56,899 bases of DNA from Bacilli bacterium (lineage in GTDB: Bacteria > Bacillota_I > Bacilli_A > RFN20 > CAG-826): the NCBI GenBank assembly GCA_016302065.1, contig JAEDOI010000003.1:1-56899 (forward strand), given 5' to 3'. The position numbers and the translations under genes were made by a program. The notes under the pieces are model-generated. The model was not told the DNA's origin, made no database searches, and saw only the letters and a program-made list of their open reading frames with translations. Of the stretch, positions 34,224-42,179 are shown piece by piece (position 1 is the stretch's first letter; each line of letters begins with the position of its first letter).

Positions 34224-34258
34224 TGAAAACGGTTACATTTTTTATGAAAGCGTTTTCA
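34224..34258. promoter_or_regulatory. Two cre-type (CcpA/LacI-family) operators 21 bp apart
   Basis: TGAAAACGGTTACA (34224-34237) and TGAAAGCGTTTTCA (34245-34258) both match the catabolite response consensus TGWAANCGNTNWCA at every position. Their centres are 21 bases apart, two helical turns, so both lie on one face of the helix. Relative to the small minus-strand gene they sit at about -44 and -65. They are also about 150-190 bases upstream of the TPP riboswitch on the other strand. Confidence 0.75.
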
Positions 34259-34398
34259 TATATTTTTATTAAGAAAATAACCAAAAAATATAATTTTTTA
34301 TTAAAAAATTAATAAATGAATCTGTATTTTGAAAATATTTTCATTAATAAATTGACATTAGATTATTCTTTTTAATTTATATATTAAAAGTTTTTGTA

Positions 34399-34404
34399 TA
34401 TAAT
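34399..34404 (+). promoter_or_regulatory. -10 box of the thiT riboswitch transcript
   Basis: TATAAT at 34399-34404 predicts a start at about 34411, exactly where the riboswitch aptamer begins (GGGAGC). No good -35 match is seen at 17 bases. The stretch 34260-34398 upstream is AT-rich without a recognisable gene. Confidence 0.55.
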
Positions 34405-34410
34405 AACTTT

Positions 34411-34520
34411 GGGAGCTGGAGAACTGGCTGAGATAAACGTGTTACTCGTTTGACCTTTAACCTGATCTAGGTAATGCTAGCGTAGGGAATTTTTTTATTT
34501 CCTACTTCTAAAGGAGGATT
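34411..34520 (+). ncRNA. TPP riboswitch (THI element) with translational expression platform
   Basis: Conserved TPP aptamer blocks are in order: GGGAGC, GGCTGAGA (34426-34433), ACCTTTAACCTGATCTAGG (34453-34471), TAATGCTAGCG and TAGGGAA. Helix P3 (AACG/CGTT) and the P4/P5 stem (CTAG/CTAG) pair. Downstream, GTAGGGAA (34482-34489) can pair with TTTCCTAC (34498-34505). Alternatively, CCTACTT (34501-34507) can pair with the Shine-Dalgarno AAGGAGG (34511-34517) over a three-base loop. The two hairpins exclude each other, so TPP binding would hide the ribosome site of thiT. Confidence 0.95.
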
Positions 34521-35588
34521 ATGAAAGAAACAAAAACATTGAGTAATTACATTAAAGAATTGCTCGTCGCATTATCATTCGTTATTTTATTAATACTTTT
34601 ATTTACTACTAAATTTGTAAGTTTTACTGCAAATGGTAAATTATTTAGTATTAGTTTTGCTACTATTTGTTTTACCGAAGCAAATATTTTTAATGGGGCA
34701 ATATTGGTTAATGGCACAACGCAAATAATATTAATTTCTTCATTATGTGCTGTTGTTGGCTCTATTATTTTATTTATATTAGGATTTATATTTAATTATC
34801 TTAATAGAGAGAAATTTGTTAAATATTATTATTTAGCTTCAGTTATTTTATTAGTTTATTTTGCTTTTAGTGTTTTATTTACAAATTATTATTTTTCAAT
34901 TTATAACACTAATGAAGCATTTGATGATTTTGAAATCTCAACATTGTTTTCAATCATTGTTATAGTTCTTACATGTTTAATTGGATTATTGTTAGCATCA
35001 AAATTATTTGAAGGAATAAAATATTCAATTCAAGAAATTTGTGAAACAGCAATATTAGTTGGTTTAGCCGTTGTTTTAGATCAATTTGTTAAAATTCCTG
35101 TACAAGCAAATGGAGGAAGCATATCATTTGCACCAGTTCCTTTGTTTATAATTGCAATGAGATATGGTGGGCTTAAAGGATTTATTGCTAGTGGCTTATT
35201 TTTTGGATTGATTACTTGCCTTCTTGATGGGTATGGATTCCAATGTTTCCCATTTGATTATTTTATTGCTCTTTGCGGATATGGTTTAATTGGAACATTT
35301 GTCAACTTCTTTAATAAATTTAATAAAGAAAAGAAATTTAATAAACAATATGGTTTGACTATTGCTGGAGTAGTTGTTGGGGGAATACTTGCCACAATCG
35401 TTAGATATTTTGGACATATGGTTAGTGGATTTATTCTATATGCTCCAATTTCTTTTGTAGATAACTTTATTTATCAATCGACTTATGTACCATTGACAAT
35501 GCTTGTATCTATAGTTGTTATGTGCATTTTAGTAGGACCAATTATTTTAATTAATAGAGTCTTTAAGGTTAAGGGTAATGCTAAATAA
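34521..35588 (+). CDS. thiT: Thiamine ECF transporter S component ThiT with extra N-terminal membrane domain
   Basis: The 355-residue protein ends in a ThiT/YuaJ domain (about 165-345) with 'ETAILVGLAVVLDQF', 'GGSISFAPVPLFIIAMRYG' and 'GLITCLLDGYGFQCFPFDY', the thiamine-binding S component of an ECF transporter. Typical ThiT is about 180-200 residues; here about 160 residues with four additional predicted helices (18-36, 63-90, 100-122, 139-161) precede it. The ECF ATPases and T component are not in the window. A TPP riboswitch controls its translation, and thiamine pyrophosphokinase overlaps it by 11 bases. Confidence 0.92.
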   Translation: MKETKTLSNYIKELLVALSFVILLILLFTTKFVSFTANGKLFSISFATICFTEANIFNGAILVNGTTQIILISSLCAVVGSIILFILGFIFNYLNREKFVKYYYLASVILLVYFAFSVLFTNYYFSIYNTNEAFDDFEISTLFSIIVIVLTCLIGLLLASKLFEGIKYSIQEICETAILVGLAVVLDQFVKIPVQANGGSISFAPVPLFIIAMRYGGLKGFIASGLFFGLITCLLDGYGFQCFPFDYFIALCGYGLIGTFVNFFNKFNKEKKFNKQYGLTIAGVVVGGILATIVRYFGHMVSGFILYAPISFVDNFIYQSTYVPLTMLVSIVVMCILVGPIILINRVFKVKGNAK

Positions 35589-36195
35589 AAAGTTTATTAT
35601 AGTTGCTAATGGAGAATTTAAAAATGAGTCAATAAATCATAGTGATTTTGACTTAATTTGTGCTTGCGATGGTGGCTATAAATATTTAGAAAAACTAAAT
35701 ATTGTACCAGATATTGCAATTGGAGATTTTGATAGTTTAGGCTATGTTCCTAAATGTAAAGAAGTAATTAAATTAGATGTAAATAAAGATGAAACTGATC
35801 TTTTTCATGCTATAAGCGTTGGAATAAATAAAGGATATGAAAATTTTGAAATATATGGAGCAACTGGAAAAAGAGAAGCTCATACTATAGCAAATTTTCA
35901 GATTCTTTATTACTTAAGAAGGTTAAATTTAAAAGGTGTTTTAATTAATGGCCTTAATAGATATTTTTGTTTAAGTAATGAAACAGTTAAATTGAATTAT
36001 AAAAAAGGATATATTTCTATCTTTTCTTTTACTCCAAAATCAATAGTTACTTTAGAAAACTTAAAATATAATTTAAATGCACATAAAATAACAAACTATT
36101 TCCCTCTTGGAATTGATAATGAATTTATAAATAAAGAAGCCACTATTAAAGTTATTAGTGGTGCTGTTTTAGTCATTGTTGAACCTATTGAATAA
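35578..36195 (+). CDS. thiN: Thiamine pyrophosphokinase
   Basis: The 205-residue enzyme transfers pyrophosphate from ATP to thiamine. The signature 'IGDFDSLG' (about 47-54) and 'KDETDLF' (about 70-76), followed by 'GATGKREAHTIAN', are the active-site blocks of the family. The ATG overlaps the end of thiT, with AAGGTTAAGGG upstream. Import and pyrophosphorylation are therefore co-expressed under the TPP riboswitch, giving a complete thiamine scavenging unit without biosynthesis genes. Confidence 0.93.
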   Translation: MLNKKFIIVANGEFKNESINHSDFDLICACDGGYKYLEKLNIVPDIAIGDFDSLGYVPKCKEVIKLDVNKDETDLFHAISVGINKGYENFEIYGATGKREAHTIANFQILYYLRRLNLKGVLINGLNRYFCLSNETVKLNYKKGYISIFSFTPKSIVTLENLKYNLNAHKITNYFPLGIDNEFINKEATIKVISGAVLVIVEPIE

Positions 36196-36254
36196 TAATT
36201 AAGTAAAAAATAATTTTTCATATTTTGTGTATGATTTATATTAATTTTTTATAT

Positions 36255-36298
36255 TAGTAATTATATTACTATATAAAAAAGTAAATCCGTTTTATAAT
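36255..36298 (+). promoter_or_regulatory. Palindrome and -10 box upstream of the gene at 36328
   Basis: TAGTAAT-TAT-ATTACTA (36255-36271) is a perfect 7+3+7 inverted repeat, followed by TATAAT at 36293-36298. The inferred start is near 36305, so the palindrome is centred about 42 bases upstream. Its AGTAA...TTACT core is the same as in the rex palindrome, but with five rather than four bases between. Confidence 0.4.
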
Positions 36299-36327
36299 AT
36301 GTTCATACATTTGTAGGAGTATTTATT

Positions 36328-37446
36328 ATGGGTTTTAAAAAATATGAAGAAGGAACGAAAAAAGAGGAAGAAGTTCTTGTAGAAGAAGAAACGAAAAAAG
36401 AAGAGCAAAAGAAAGAATATATTAACAATTTAATCGAGGAAAACACTCGTATTTCTGAAGAAGAAAACAAGCAAGAAAAGACAATTGACGAAGAAAAAGT
36501 TTATAAAGATGTCGAACTTGCTAGATTTAATTACAACAAAATATTAAAGAAATGGAAGATACTTGGAATATGTTCTTCTTGTTTTGGTATTGCTTTAATG
36601 GTTGTTGCAATGGTTTTATTCTTTGCTTTTAAAGATAATCAAGCTGTTACAATTGTAGCTTTAGTTTTGTGTGTTCTAGGAATTATTGCTATGGGGGTAG
36701 TAAGTGTAATTAAAAACAAAGATTTGAAGAAAAAAGCTTTAAATTATGTTAATGAATATTTTGTAATTACAAATAAATTTATTTATTCTGATGATAAATT
36801 TAGCAATGTTCAATATCTTGCTGATACTCAATATAGTGATGAAGCATTTAAAAATGCTCATTTATATAAAGGAATCCATGATACAAAAAGTAGAAATTAT
36901 GTAACATTAGACTATAAAGATAGATCTTTAGTAAGTTGTGATATTTCAGCTAATGTTTTAGTAAAGGGAAGAACTTCTCCAATGTTTTTAGGAAAACTTT
37001 ATTGTTTAGAAAGAAAGCATGAGGAAGCTAAAGAAATATTAGAAAAGAAAGAAGGTGAACAAACTGAAGCTACTGATATTAAAAAGGACGTAATTATTTT
37101 TCAACTTAAAGGTGGAGATCTTAGTAGACCAATTGATGATGTTGAGGGTTTAGAAAAAATAGATGAGACAAATACATATGTTTTATATTCAAATAATAAA
37201 AAATGTAAAAAGATTTTTAATGCTAAAGTATTATCAACTTGTATGGCATTTAGAATTGATAAAACTTTAATTGATGTTGTTATTAGTATTACAAATGAAT
37301 ATATTACTATTGGTATAGATTATGCTGATGATTTCATTTCTATTCCTGTTGAAAGCGAAACAAATGTTCAAACATTAAGAAGAACTAAGAAAGACCTAGA
37401 ATTAGTTACTGAAATTTTTGATTTTGTTAATGAAAATAGTAAATAA
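36328..37446 (+). CDS. Two-helix membrane protein with acidic/basic N-terminus, unknown
   Basis: The 372-residue protein starts with about 60 residues of Glu/Lys-rich low-complexity sequence. Two adjacent membrane helices follow (about 82-105 and 110-130), with a long soluble C-terminal region (about 135-372) of mixed alpha/beta character. No family is recognised. The basic 'KNKDLKKK' after the second helix suggests both ends are cytoplasmic. GTAGGAG precedes the ATG. It is followed after 24 bases by the DUF402 gene. Confidence 0.65.
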   Translation: MGFKKYEEGTKKEEEVLVEEETKKEEQKKEYINNLIEENTRISEEENKQEKTIDEEKVYKDVELARFNYNKILKKWKILGICSSCFGIALMVVAMVLFFAFKDNQAVTIVALVLCVLGIIAMGVVSVIKNKDLKKKALNYVNEYFVITNKFIYSDDKFSNVQYLADTQYSDEAFKNAHLYKGIHDTKSRNYVTLDYKDRSLVSCDISANVLVKGRTSPMFLGKLYCLERKHEEAKEILEKKEGEQTEATDIKKDVIIFQLKGGDLSRPIDDVEGLEKIDETNTYVLYSNNKKCKKIFNAKVLSTCMAFRIDKTLIDVVISITNEYITIGIDYADDFISIPVESETNVQTLRRTKKDLELVTEIFDFVNENSK

Positions 37447-37470
37447 CGATTAGTTTTCGAGGTATTTACT

Positions 37471-38025
37471 ATGGAAAAGTTAAGGGGAAAATGGGTTGAA
37501 GTTCAAGGCTATAAGCATGATGGTAGAATGCATCGAATTTGGGATTCAACCTATGTAATAGATGAAACAGATGAATATGTTGTTGTTTCAAGTAAAAAAG
37601 TAAAGGTAATAGAACACGATTTTCGTATTTGGTATACCAAAGAACCAGCTATAATGGTGTTTTTTAAGGATAAATGGTGGAACATTATTGCTATGTTTAA
37701 AAAAGGTGGTATTACATATTATGTTAATTTAGCTTCACCTTTTATTATTGATAAGCAAAAAATTAAATACATTGATTATGATTTGGATATTAAAAAATAT
37801 CCTAATCAAGAAATAAGATTAATTGATGTAAAAGAATATGGATATCATAGAAAAAAATATGGATATGGTGATGAAATTGATAAAATTTTAAGATATAACA
37901 TTAATCAAATTAAGAAAAAAATGGTCAATAAAGAATTTCCTTTTAATGATGAAAAAATAAAAGAGTACTATAAACAATTTGAAGAAGAAACTAAAAAGAA
38001 GGGTGATTATGAAAATAAAGATTGA
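37471..38025 (+). CDS. DUF402 nucleoside di/triphosphate phosphatase
   Basis: The 184-residue protein belongs to the DUF402 family (Ntdp/YgaC type). Features include 'RMHRIWDSTYVIDETDEYVVV' near residues 19-40, the 'KDKWWNIIAMF' strand and the conserved 'YYVNLASPF' with 'IDYDLDIK' acidic cluster (about 105-111) that binds metal. Staphylococcal members hydrolyse nucleoside tri- and diphosphates. It overlaps the start of tsaE by 17 bases, so it leads the t6A operon. Confidence 0.88.
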   Translation: MEKLRGKWVEVQGYKHDGRMHRIWDSTYVIDETDEYVVVSSKKVKVIEHDFRIWYTKEPAIMVFFKDKWWNIIAMFKKGGITYYVNLASPFIIDKQKIKYIDYDLDIKKYPNQEIRLIDVKEYGYHRKKYGYGDEIDKILRYNINQIKKKMVNKEFPFNDEKIKEYYKQFEEETKKKGDYENKD

Positions 38026-38479
38026 ATCTTGCAGTGAAGAAAATACTATTTCATTAGGAATTAAGATTGCTTCGTTATTATTTAAAGAATCTTTAATTTT
38101 ATTAACTGGTGATTTAGGTGCTGGTAAAACAACTTTTACTAAAGGAATTGCTAAAGGATTAAATATTAAGGATGAAGTAAACTCTCCAACTTTTAATATT
38201 TTAAAGTGTTATTTTAATAAACCATTAAATTTATATCATATTGATGCATATCGTTTAGAAGGTGTTAATAAAGAAAATAAAAATATTGGTTTGGAAGAGG
38301 TTATTGAAGGAGACGGAGTTTGTGTTATTGAATGGCCAATGTATATTGAAGAGTTCATTCCTTCATCCTATTTAAAGGTAAATATTACGTTAAATAATAA
38401 TAATTCTCGTACAATTGAAATAGAATCATTTGGTAAGAAATATGATGAAGTTATTTGTAAATTAAAGGAGATAATTTAA
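38009..38479 (+). CDS. tsaE: tRNA threonylcarbamoyladenosine biosynthesis ATPase TsaE
   Basis: The 156-residue P-loop ATPase has Walker A 'GDLGAGKTTFTKG', the following 'VNSPTFNI' and 'YHIDAYRLEG' blocks and a late 'IEWP'. TsaE works with TsaB and TsaD in making t6A37 on ANN-decoding tRNAs. I choose ATG 38009, preceded by AAGGGTG; an in-frame start at 37979 lies inside DUF402. The stop overlaps the tsaB ATG (TAATG). Confidence 0.94.
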   Translation: MKIKIESCSEENTISLGIKIASLLFKESLILLTGDLGAGKTTFTKGIAKGLNIKDEVNSPTFNILKCYFNKPLNLYHIDAYRLEGVNKENKNIGLEEVIEGDGVCVIEWPMYIEEFIPSSYLKVNITLNNNNSRTIEIESFGKKYDEVICKLKEII

Positions 38480-39063
38480 TGTATAGTTTAATCTTAGATT
38501 CTTCTTATAAAGATCTTGTTGTTGGTATAGCTAAAGATAATGTGGTTATTGAAAACATTAATTATGAATGTTTTCAAAGACAAAGCGAATTAATGATTGT
38601 AGAAATTGAAAATGCTTTAAAAAGAAATAACATTAATCCTAAAGAAATTAATGAGGTTTTAGTTGCTTTAGGACCTGGAAGCTATACTGGAGTTAGAATT
38701 GCTCTAACTATAGCTAAAGTTTATTGTTATGCTTTAAAGATTCCATGTTATGCTTTTTCTAGTTTAAAAGTTTTACAAAATTATTCAAAACCTTCTATTT
38801 GTTTAATTAATGCTAGAAGTTCAAGGTCCTATGTTGGAGTATATGATAAAAATAATTGTTTAATACCTGACCAAGTAATGAAAAACGAGGACGTAATGAA
38901 ATATATTGAAAATCATAGGGATTTTGCAATTTGTGGAGATACTGACTATTTAGAAATAGAAGGTTATAAAGCTAACATTCCTTCTAATATGGTTGCTTTA
39001 AAAAATGAAGATGATTTGGTTAAAGATATAATGGCATTAAAAGCTGTTTATTTAAAGGATTAA
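38479..39063 (+). CDS. tsaB: tRNA threonylcarbamoyladenosine biosynthesis protein TsaB
   Basis: The 194-residue ASKHA-fold protein has 'ILDSSYKDLVVGIA' at the N-terminus and the hallmark 'VALGPGSYTGVRIAL' (about 67-81). It is the non-catalytic partner that dimerises with TsaD. It is somewhat shorter than the usual 220-240 residues, with a reduced C-terminal half. It lies between tsaE and rimI with no gaps. Confidence 0.93.
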   Translation: MYSLILDSSYKDLVVGIAKDNVVIENINYECFQRQSELMIVEIENALKRNNINPKEINEVLVALGPGSYTGVRIALTIAKVYCYALKIPCYAFSSLKVLQNYSKPSICLINARSSRSYVGVYDKNNCLIPDQVMKNEDVMKYIENHRDFAICGDTDYLEIEGYKANIPSNMVALKNEDDLVKDIMALKAVYLKD

Positions 39064-39064
39064 T

Positions 39065-39502
39065 ATGGAAGTTAGATTTGCCTCAAAGGATGATTTAAAT
39101 AATATTGTTATATTAGAAAAGGAATGTTTCCTCTTTCCATATAAAGATAAAGATATTCTTTATGAATTAAATGAAAATCCTTTTAGCCATACATTAGTTT
39201 TTGAAAATAATGGAGAAATAATAGGATATTTAATTTATTTAATTACATTTGATTCAGCAAGTATTGTTAGAATTGGAGTAAAAAAGAGTGAGAGAAATAA
39301 AAATATAGCAACAGAATTATTAAAAAAATGTGAAGAACACTTAAAGAAAGAAAAAGTAGAATTATTTACACTTGAAGTTAGAGAATCTAATGTTGCGGCT
39401 ATTAAACTTTATGAAAAATTTGGATTTTCAAAAATATGCTTAAAGAAAAGTTATTACGAAAATGGGGAAAATGCTATTTATATGATGAAAGGAGTTTTTT
39501 AA
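39065..39502 (+). CDS. rimI: Ribosomal protein S18 alanine N-acetyltransferase RimI
   Basis: The 145-residue GNAT acetyltransferase has the acetyl-CoA loop 'VRIGVKKSERNKNIATELL' and 'LEVRESNVAAIKLYEKFGF', which are strong RimI signatures. It begins one base after tsaB and ends one base before tsaD, the conserved tsaB-rimI-tsaD order of Bacillota. Confidence 0.92.
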   Translation: MEVRFASKDDLNNIVILEKECFLFPYKDKDILYELNENPFSHTLVFENNGEIIGYLIYLITFDSASIVRIGVKKSERNKNIATELLKKCEEHLKKEKVELFTLEVRESNVAAIKLYEKFGFSKICLKKSYYENGENAIYMMKGVF

Positions 39503-39503
39503 A

Positions 39504-40520
39504 ATGAAAGATACAATTATTCTTGCTATTGAAAGTAGTTGTGATGAGACTAGTTGTGCAATTTTAAAAAATAATAAATTGGTAGCAAATATTGTTTCAA
39601 CACAAATAGAAGTTCATCAAAAATATGGTGGAGTTATGCCTGAAATTGCTTCAAGATTACATCTTGAAAATATTCTTTGTGTAATTGATGAAGCTTTAAG
39701 TAAAGCGTCTATTAAATTAGATGATGTTGATGCTTTTGCTGTAACAAGAGGACCTGGATTGATTGGTGCTTTACATGTTGGATTGCAAGCAATTAAAACT
39801 TTAGCTTTAATTTATAATAAACCAATAATACCTGTTCATCATTTATGTGGGCATATTTATGCTAATGAATTTATTGATGAATTGAAATTTCCTCTTTTAG
39901 CAGTTGTTGTAAGTGGAGGAAATACTGAATTAGTATTAATGAAAGAACACCTTAATTTTGAAATAATTGGCGAAACAAAAGATGATGCTATTGGAGAAAG
40001 TTTTGATAAAGTAGCTAGAGTTTTAGGCCTTCCTTATCCTGGAGGAATTCAAATTGATAAGTTAGCAAAAGAAGGTAAACATTCTTATAATTTGCCAACT
40101 CCTCTCCATGATGGAAGTTTAAATGTCAGTTATAGTGGATTGAAAACTGCAGTTATTAATTTAGTTCATAAATTAGAACAAAATAATGAAGAAGTTAATA
40201 TAAATGATTTAGCTAAATCTTTTCAAGATGTAGCTGTAAATATGATTATTGACCGAGTGAAAAAAGCTGTAAATTTATATGAAATTAAAGAAATTGTTCT
40301 TGCTGGAGGAGTAAGTGCTAATAGTTATTTAAGACAAGAAATTGTAAATTTATTTAAAAATAGCAATATAAAAGTTATTATTCCACCATTATGGTGTACA
40401 ACCGATAATGCTGCAATGATTGCAAAAGTAGCTTCACATCTTTATGAAAGAAATATTTTTGCTCCATTAAGTATAGGTGTAGACCCTTCTTGGAGAATTG
40501 AGGATTACAATAAATTTTAA
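39504..40520 (+). CDS. tsaD: tRNA N6-adenosine threonylcarbamoyltransferase TsaD
   Basis: The 338-residue catalytic subunit of t6A synthesis has 'AIESSCDETSCA' at the N-terminus, the iron-binding 'HHLCGH' (about 111-116), 'VSGGNTELV' and 'LAGGVSANSYLR'. The length is standard. It closes the tsaE-tsaB-rimI-tsaD cluster, and asnS follows under its own promoter. Confidence 0.96.
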   Translation: MKDTIILAIESSCDETSCAILKNNKLVANIVSTQIEVHQKYGGVMPEIASRLHLENILCVIDEALSKASIKLDDVDAFAVTRGPGLIGALHVGLQAIKTLALIYNKPIIPVHHLCGHIYANEFIDELKFPLLAVVVSGGNTELVLMKEHLNFEIIGETKDDAIGESFDKVARVLGLPYPGGIQIDKLAKEGKHSYNLPTPLHDGSLNVSYSGLKTAVINLVHKLEQNNEEVNINDLAKSFQDVAVNMIIDRVKKAVNLYEIKEIVLAGGVSANSYLRQEIVNLFKNSNIKVIIPPLWCTTDNAAMIAKVASHLYERNIFAPLSIGVDPSWRIEDYNKF

Positions 40521-40532
40521 TTATAGTATAAT
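40505..40532 (+). promoter_or_regulatory. Promoter of asnS
   Basis: TTACAA (40505-40510), a 16-base spacer and TATAAT (40527-40532) precede the asnS ATG by 22 bases, with GGGAG in between as ribosome binding site. Confidence 0.55.
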
Positions 40533-40554
40533 TAAATGACATGGGAGATGTTTT

Positions 40555-41937
40555 ATGAGTCAAGAGAGAGAATTAACTGTTAAAAAATTATATTTAGAAC
40601 AAAAAAATAGTTGTTTAGAAGATGGAAAAGAAGTTGTTTTAAGCGGATGGATTAGAAGTAATAGAGATAATGGAAGTGTCGGCTTTATTGCTTTTAATGA
40701 TGGAAGTAACTTTAAAGATATTCAATTAGTCTATTCAAAAGAAACTAAAAATTATGATTCTATTAGAACTTTTAGATTTGGTTCAACAATTAAAATATTT
40801 GGAACTGTTAAATTAACTCCAACAAATAAGCAACCATTTGAAATTCAATTAACTGATGCTCTTTTATTAAATGATTATGCTGAAGATTGTCCATTGCAAA
40901 AGAAAAGACAATCATTTGAATTTTTAAGAGATATTGCTTATTTAAGACCAAGAACAAATACTTTTAATGCAGTTTTTAGAGTGAGAAATGTACTTGCATA
41001 TGCAATTCATAAATATTTCCAAGAAAATGGATTTATGTATGTCCATACACCAATTATTACAAGTAATGATGCAGAAGGAGCCGGACAAGTATTTCATGTT
41101 GCAAGTGATTTAAAGAAACCTAATGAATTTTTTAATTCAAGCGCATGTTTAACTGTTAGTGGTCAATTACATGTAGAAGCATTTGCGCTTGCTTTTAGAG
41201 ATGTTTATACATTTGGTCCTACATTTAGAGCCGAAAATTCAAATACAACTAGACATGCAAGTGAATTTTGGATGATTGAACCTGAAATTGCTTTTGCAGA
41301 TCTTGAAGATGATATGAACTTAATGGAATCATTCTTAAAATATATAATTAATTACGTTTTAGAAAATTGTAAAGATGAGATGGAATTCTTTAACACTTAT
41401 ATTGATAAAACATTATTTGATAAGTTACACCATGTTTTAAACACTCCATTTAAAAGAGTTACTTATACTGAAGGAATCGAATTATTAAAAGAAGCTGTAA
41501 AACATGGTAAAAAATTCGAGTATAACGATATTGAATGGGGAATGGACCTTCAAAGTGAACACGAAAGATATTTAACTGAAGAGATTGTTAAAGGACCAAT
41601 GTTTTTAACTGATTTTCCTAAAGAAATTAAAGCTTTTTATATGAAACAAAATAGTGATGGAAAGACTGTTGCTGCATGTGATTTACTTGTTCCTGGCGTC
41701 GGTGAAATTTGTGGTGGAAGTCAAAGAGAAGAGAACTATGAAGTTTTAAAAGCTAAAATGGAAGAGTTAGGAAATGAAAAAGGACTTGAATGGTACTTGA
41801 ATTTAAGAAAATATGGTGGATGTATCCATTCAGGATTTGGTCTTGGTTTTGATAGATTAATCATGTATATTACAGGAATTTCGAATATTAGAGATACTCA
41901 ACCTTATCCAAGAACACCTGGTAGTTTAAGGTATTAA
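40555..41937 (+). CDS. asnS: Asparaginyl-tRNA synthetase
   Basis: The 460-residue class IIb synthetase has an N-terminal OB-fold anticodon domain ('VLSGWIRSNRDNGSVGFIAF', about 25-44). Its catalytic core has motif 2 'TFGPTFRAENSNTTRHASEF' and motif 3 'GFGLGFDRLIMYITG'. The 'SGQLHVE' block also matches AsnRS rather than AspRS. Direct asparaginylation is therefore available, so the gatCAB in the same window would mainly be needed for tRNA-Gln. It is followed two bases later by a small membrane protein gene. Confidence 0.95.
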   Translation: MSQERELTVKKLYLEQKNSCLEDGKEVVLSGWIRSNRDNGSVGFIAFNDGSNFKDIQLVYSKETKNYDSIRTFRFGSTIKIFGTVKLTPTNKQPFEIQLTDALLLNDYAEDCPLQKKRQSFEFLRDIAYLRPRTNTFNAVFRVRNVLAYAIHKYFQENGFMYVHTPIITSNDAEGAGQVFHVASDLKKPNEFFNSSACLTVSGQLHVEAFALAFRDVYTFGPTFRAENSNTTRHASEFWMIEPEIAFADLEDDMNLMESFLKYIINYVLENCKDEMEFFNTYIDKTLFDKLHHVLNTPFKRVTYTEGIELLKEAVKHGKKFEYNDIEWGMDLQSEHERYLTEEIVKGPMFLTDFPKEIKAFYMKQNSDGKTVAACDLLVPGVGEICGGSQREENYEVLKAKMEELGNEKGLEWYLNLRKYGGCIHSGFGLGFDRLIMYITGISNIRDTQPYPRTPGSLRY

Positions 41938-41939
41938 AC

Positions 41940-42179
41940 ATGGAAGAAAATAAAGATTATCAAATTAAAAGAATTGAAGATAATTCAACACCCGAAGCTT
42001 CTTCTTTAAAAAATGAAGAAAACAATACAAATGTTGAAGTAAATAAAATAGAGGAAGAAAAGAAACTTTCTACCTCTAGATTGTTTATTTTGTTTGTTAT
42101 TTTAGATTGTATTTTAGGACTATTTTTAGTCGCTGAATTGGTTTGGTTATTTGTTGACTTTTTTTCAAAAGCGAGTTAA
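41940..42179 (+). CDS. Small single-pass membrane protein, unknown
   Basis: The 79-residue protein has a hydrophilic, Glu/Asn-rich N-terminal 45 residues and one C-terminal helix (about 48-72, 'FILFVILDCILGLFLVAEL'). It resembles a tail-anchored protein. It starts two bases after asnS, with only weak ribosome-site potential, and is probably translated by re-initiation. Its stop overlaps the convergent gene at 42176 by four bases. Confidence 0.55.
   Translation: MEENKDYQIKRIEDNSTPEASSLKNEENNTNVEVNKIEEEKKLSTSRLFILFVILDCILGLFLVAELVWLFVDFFSKAS

Noticed and set aside
34224..34258. The two cre sites as regulators of thiT
   Set aside because: They lie about 150-190 bases upstream of the riboswitch transcript start, whereas they are close to the promoter of the minus-strand small gene; control of that gene is the simpler reading.
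37979..38008. Upstream in-frame start for tsaE adding ten basic residues
   Set aside because: It lies within DUF402 and lacks a ribosome site; ATG 38009 has AAGGGTG and matches the family N-terminus.
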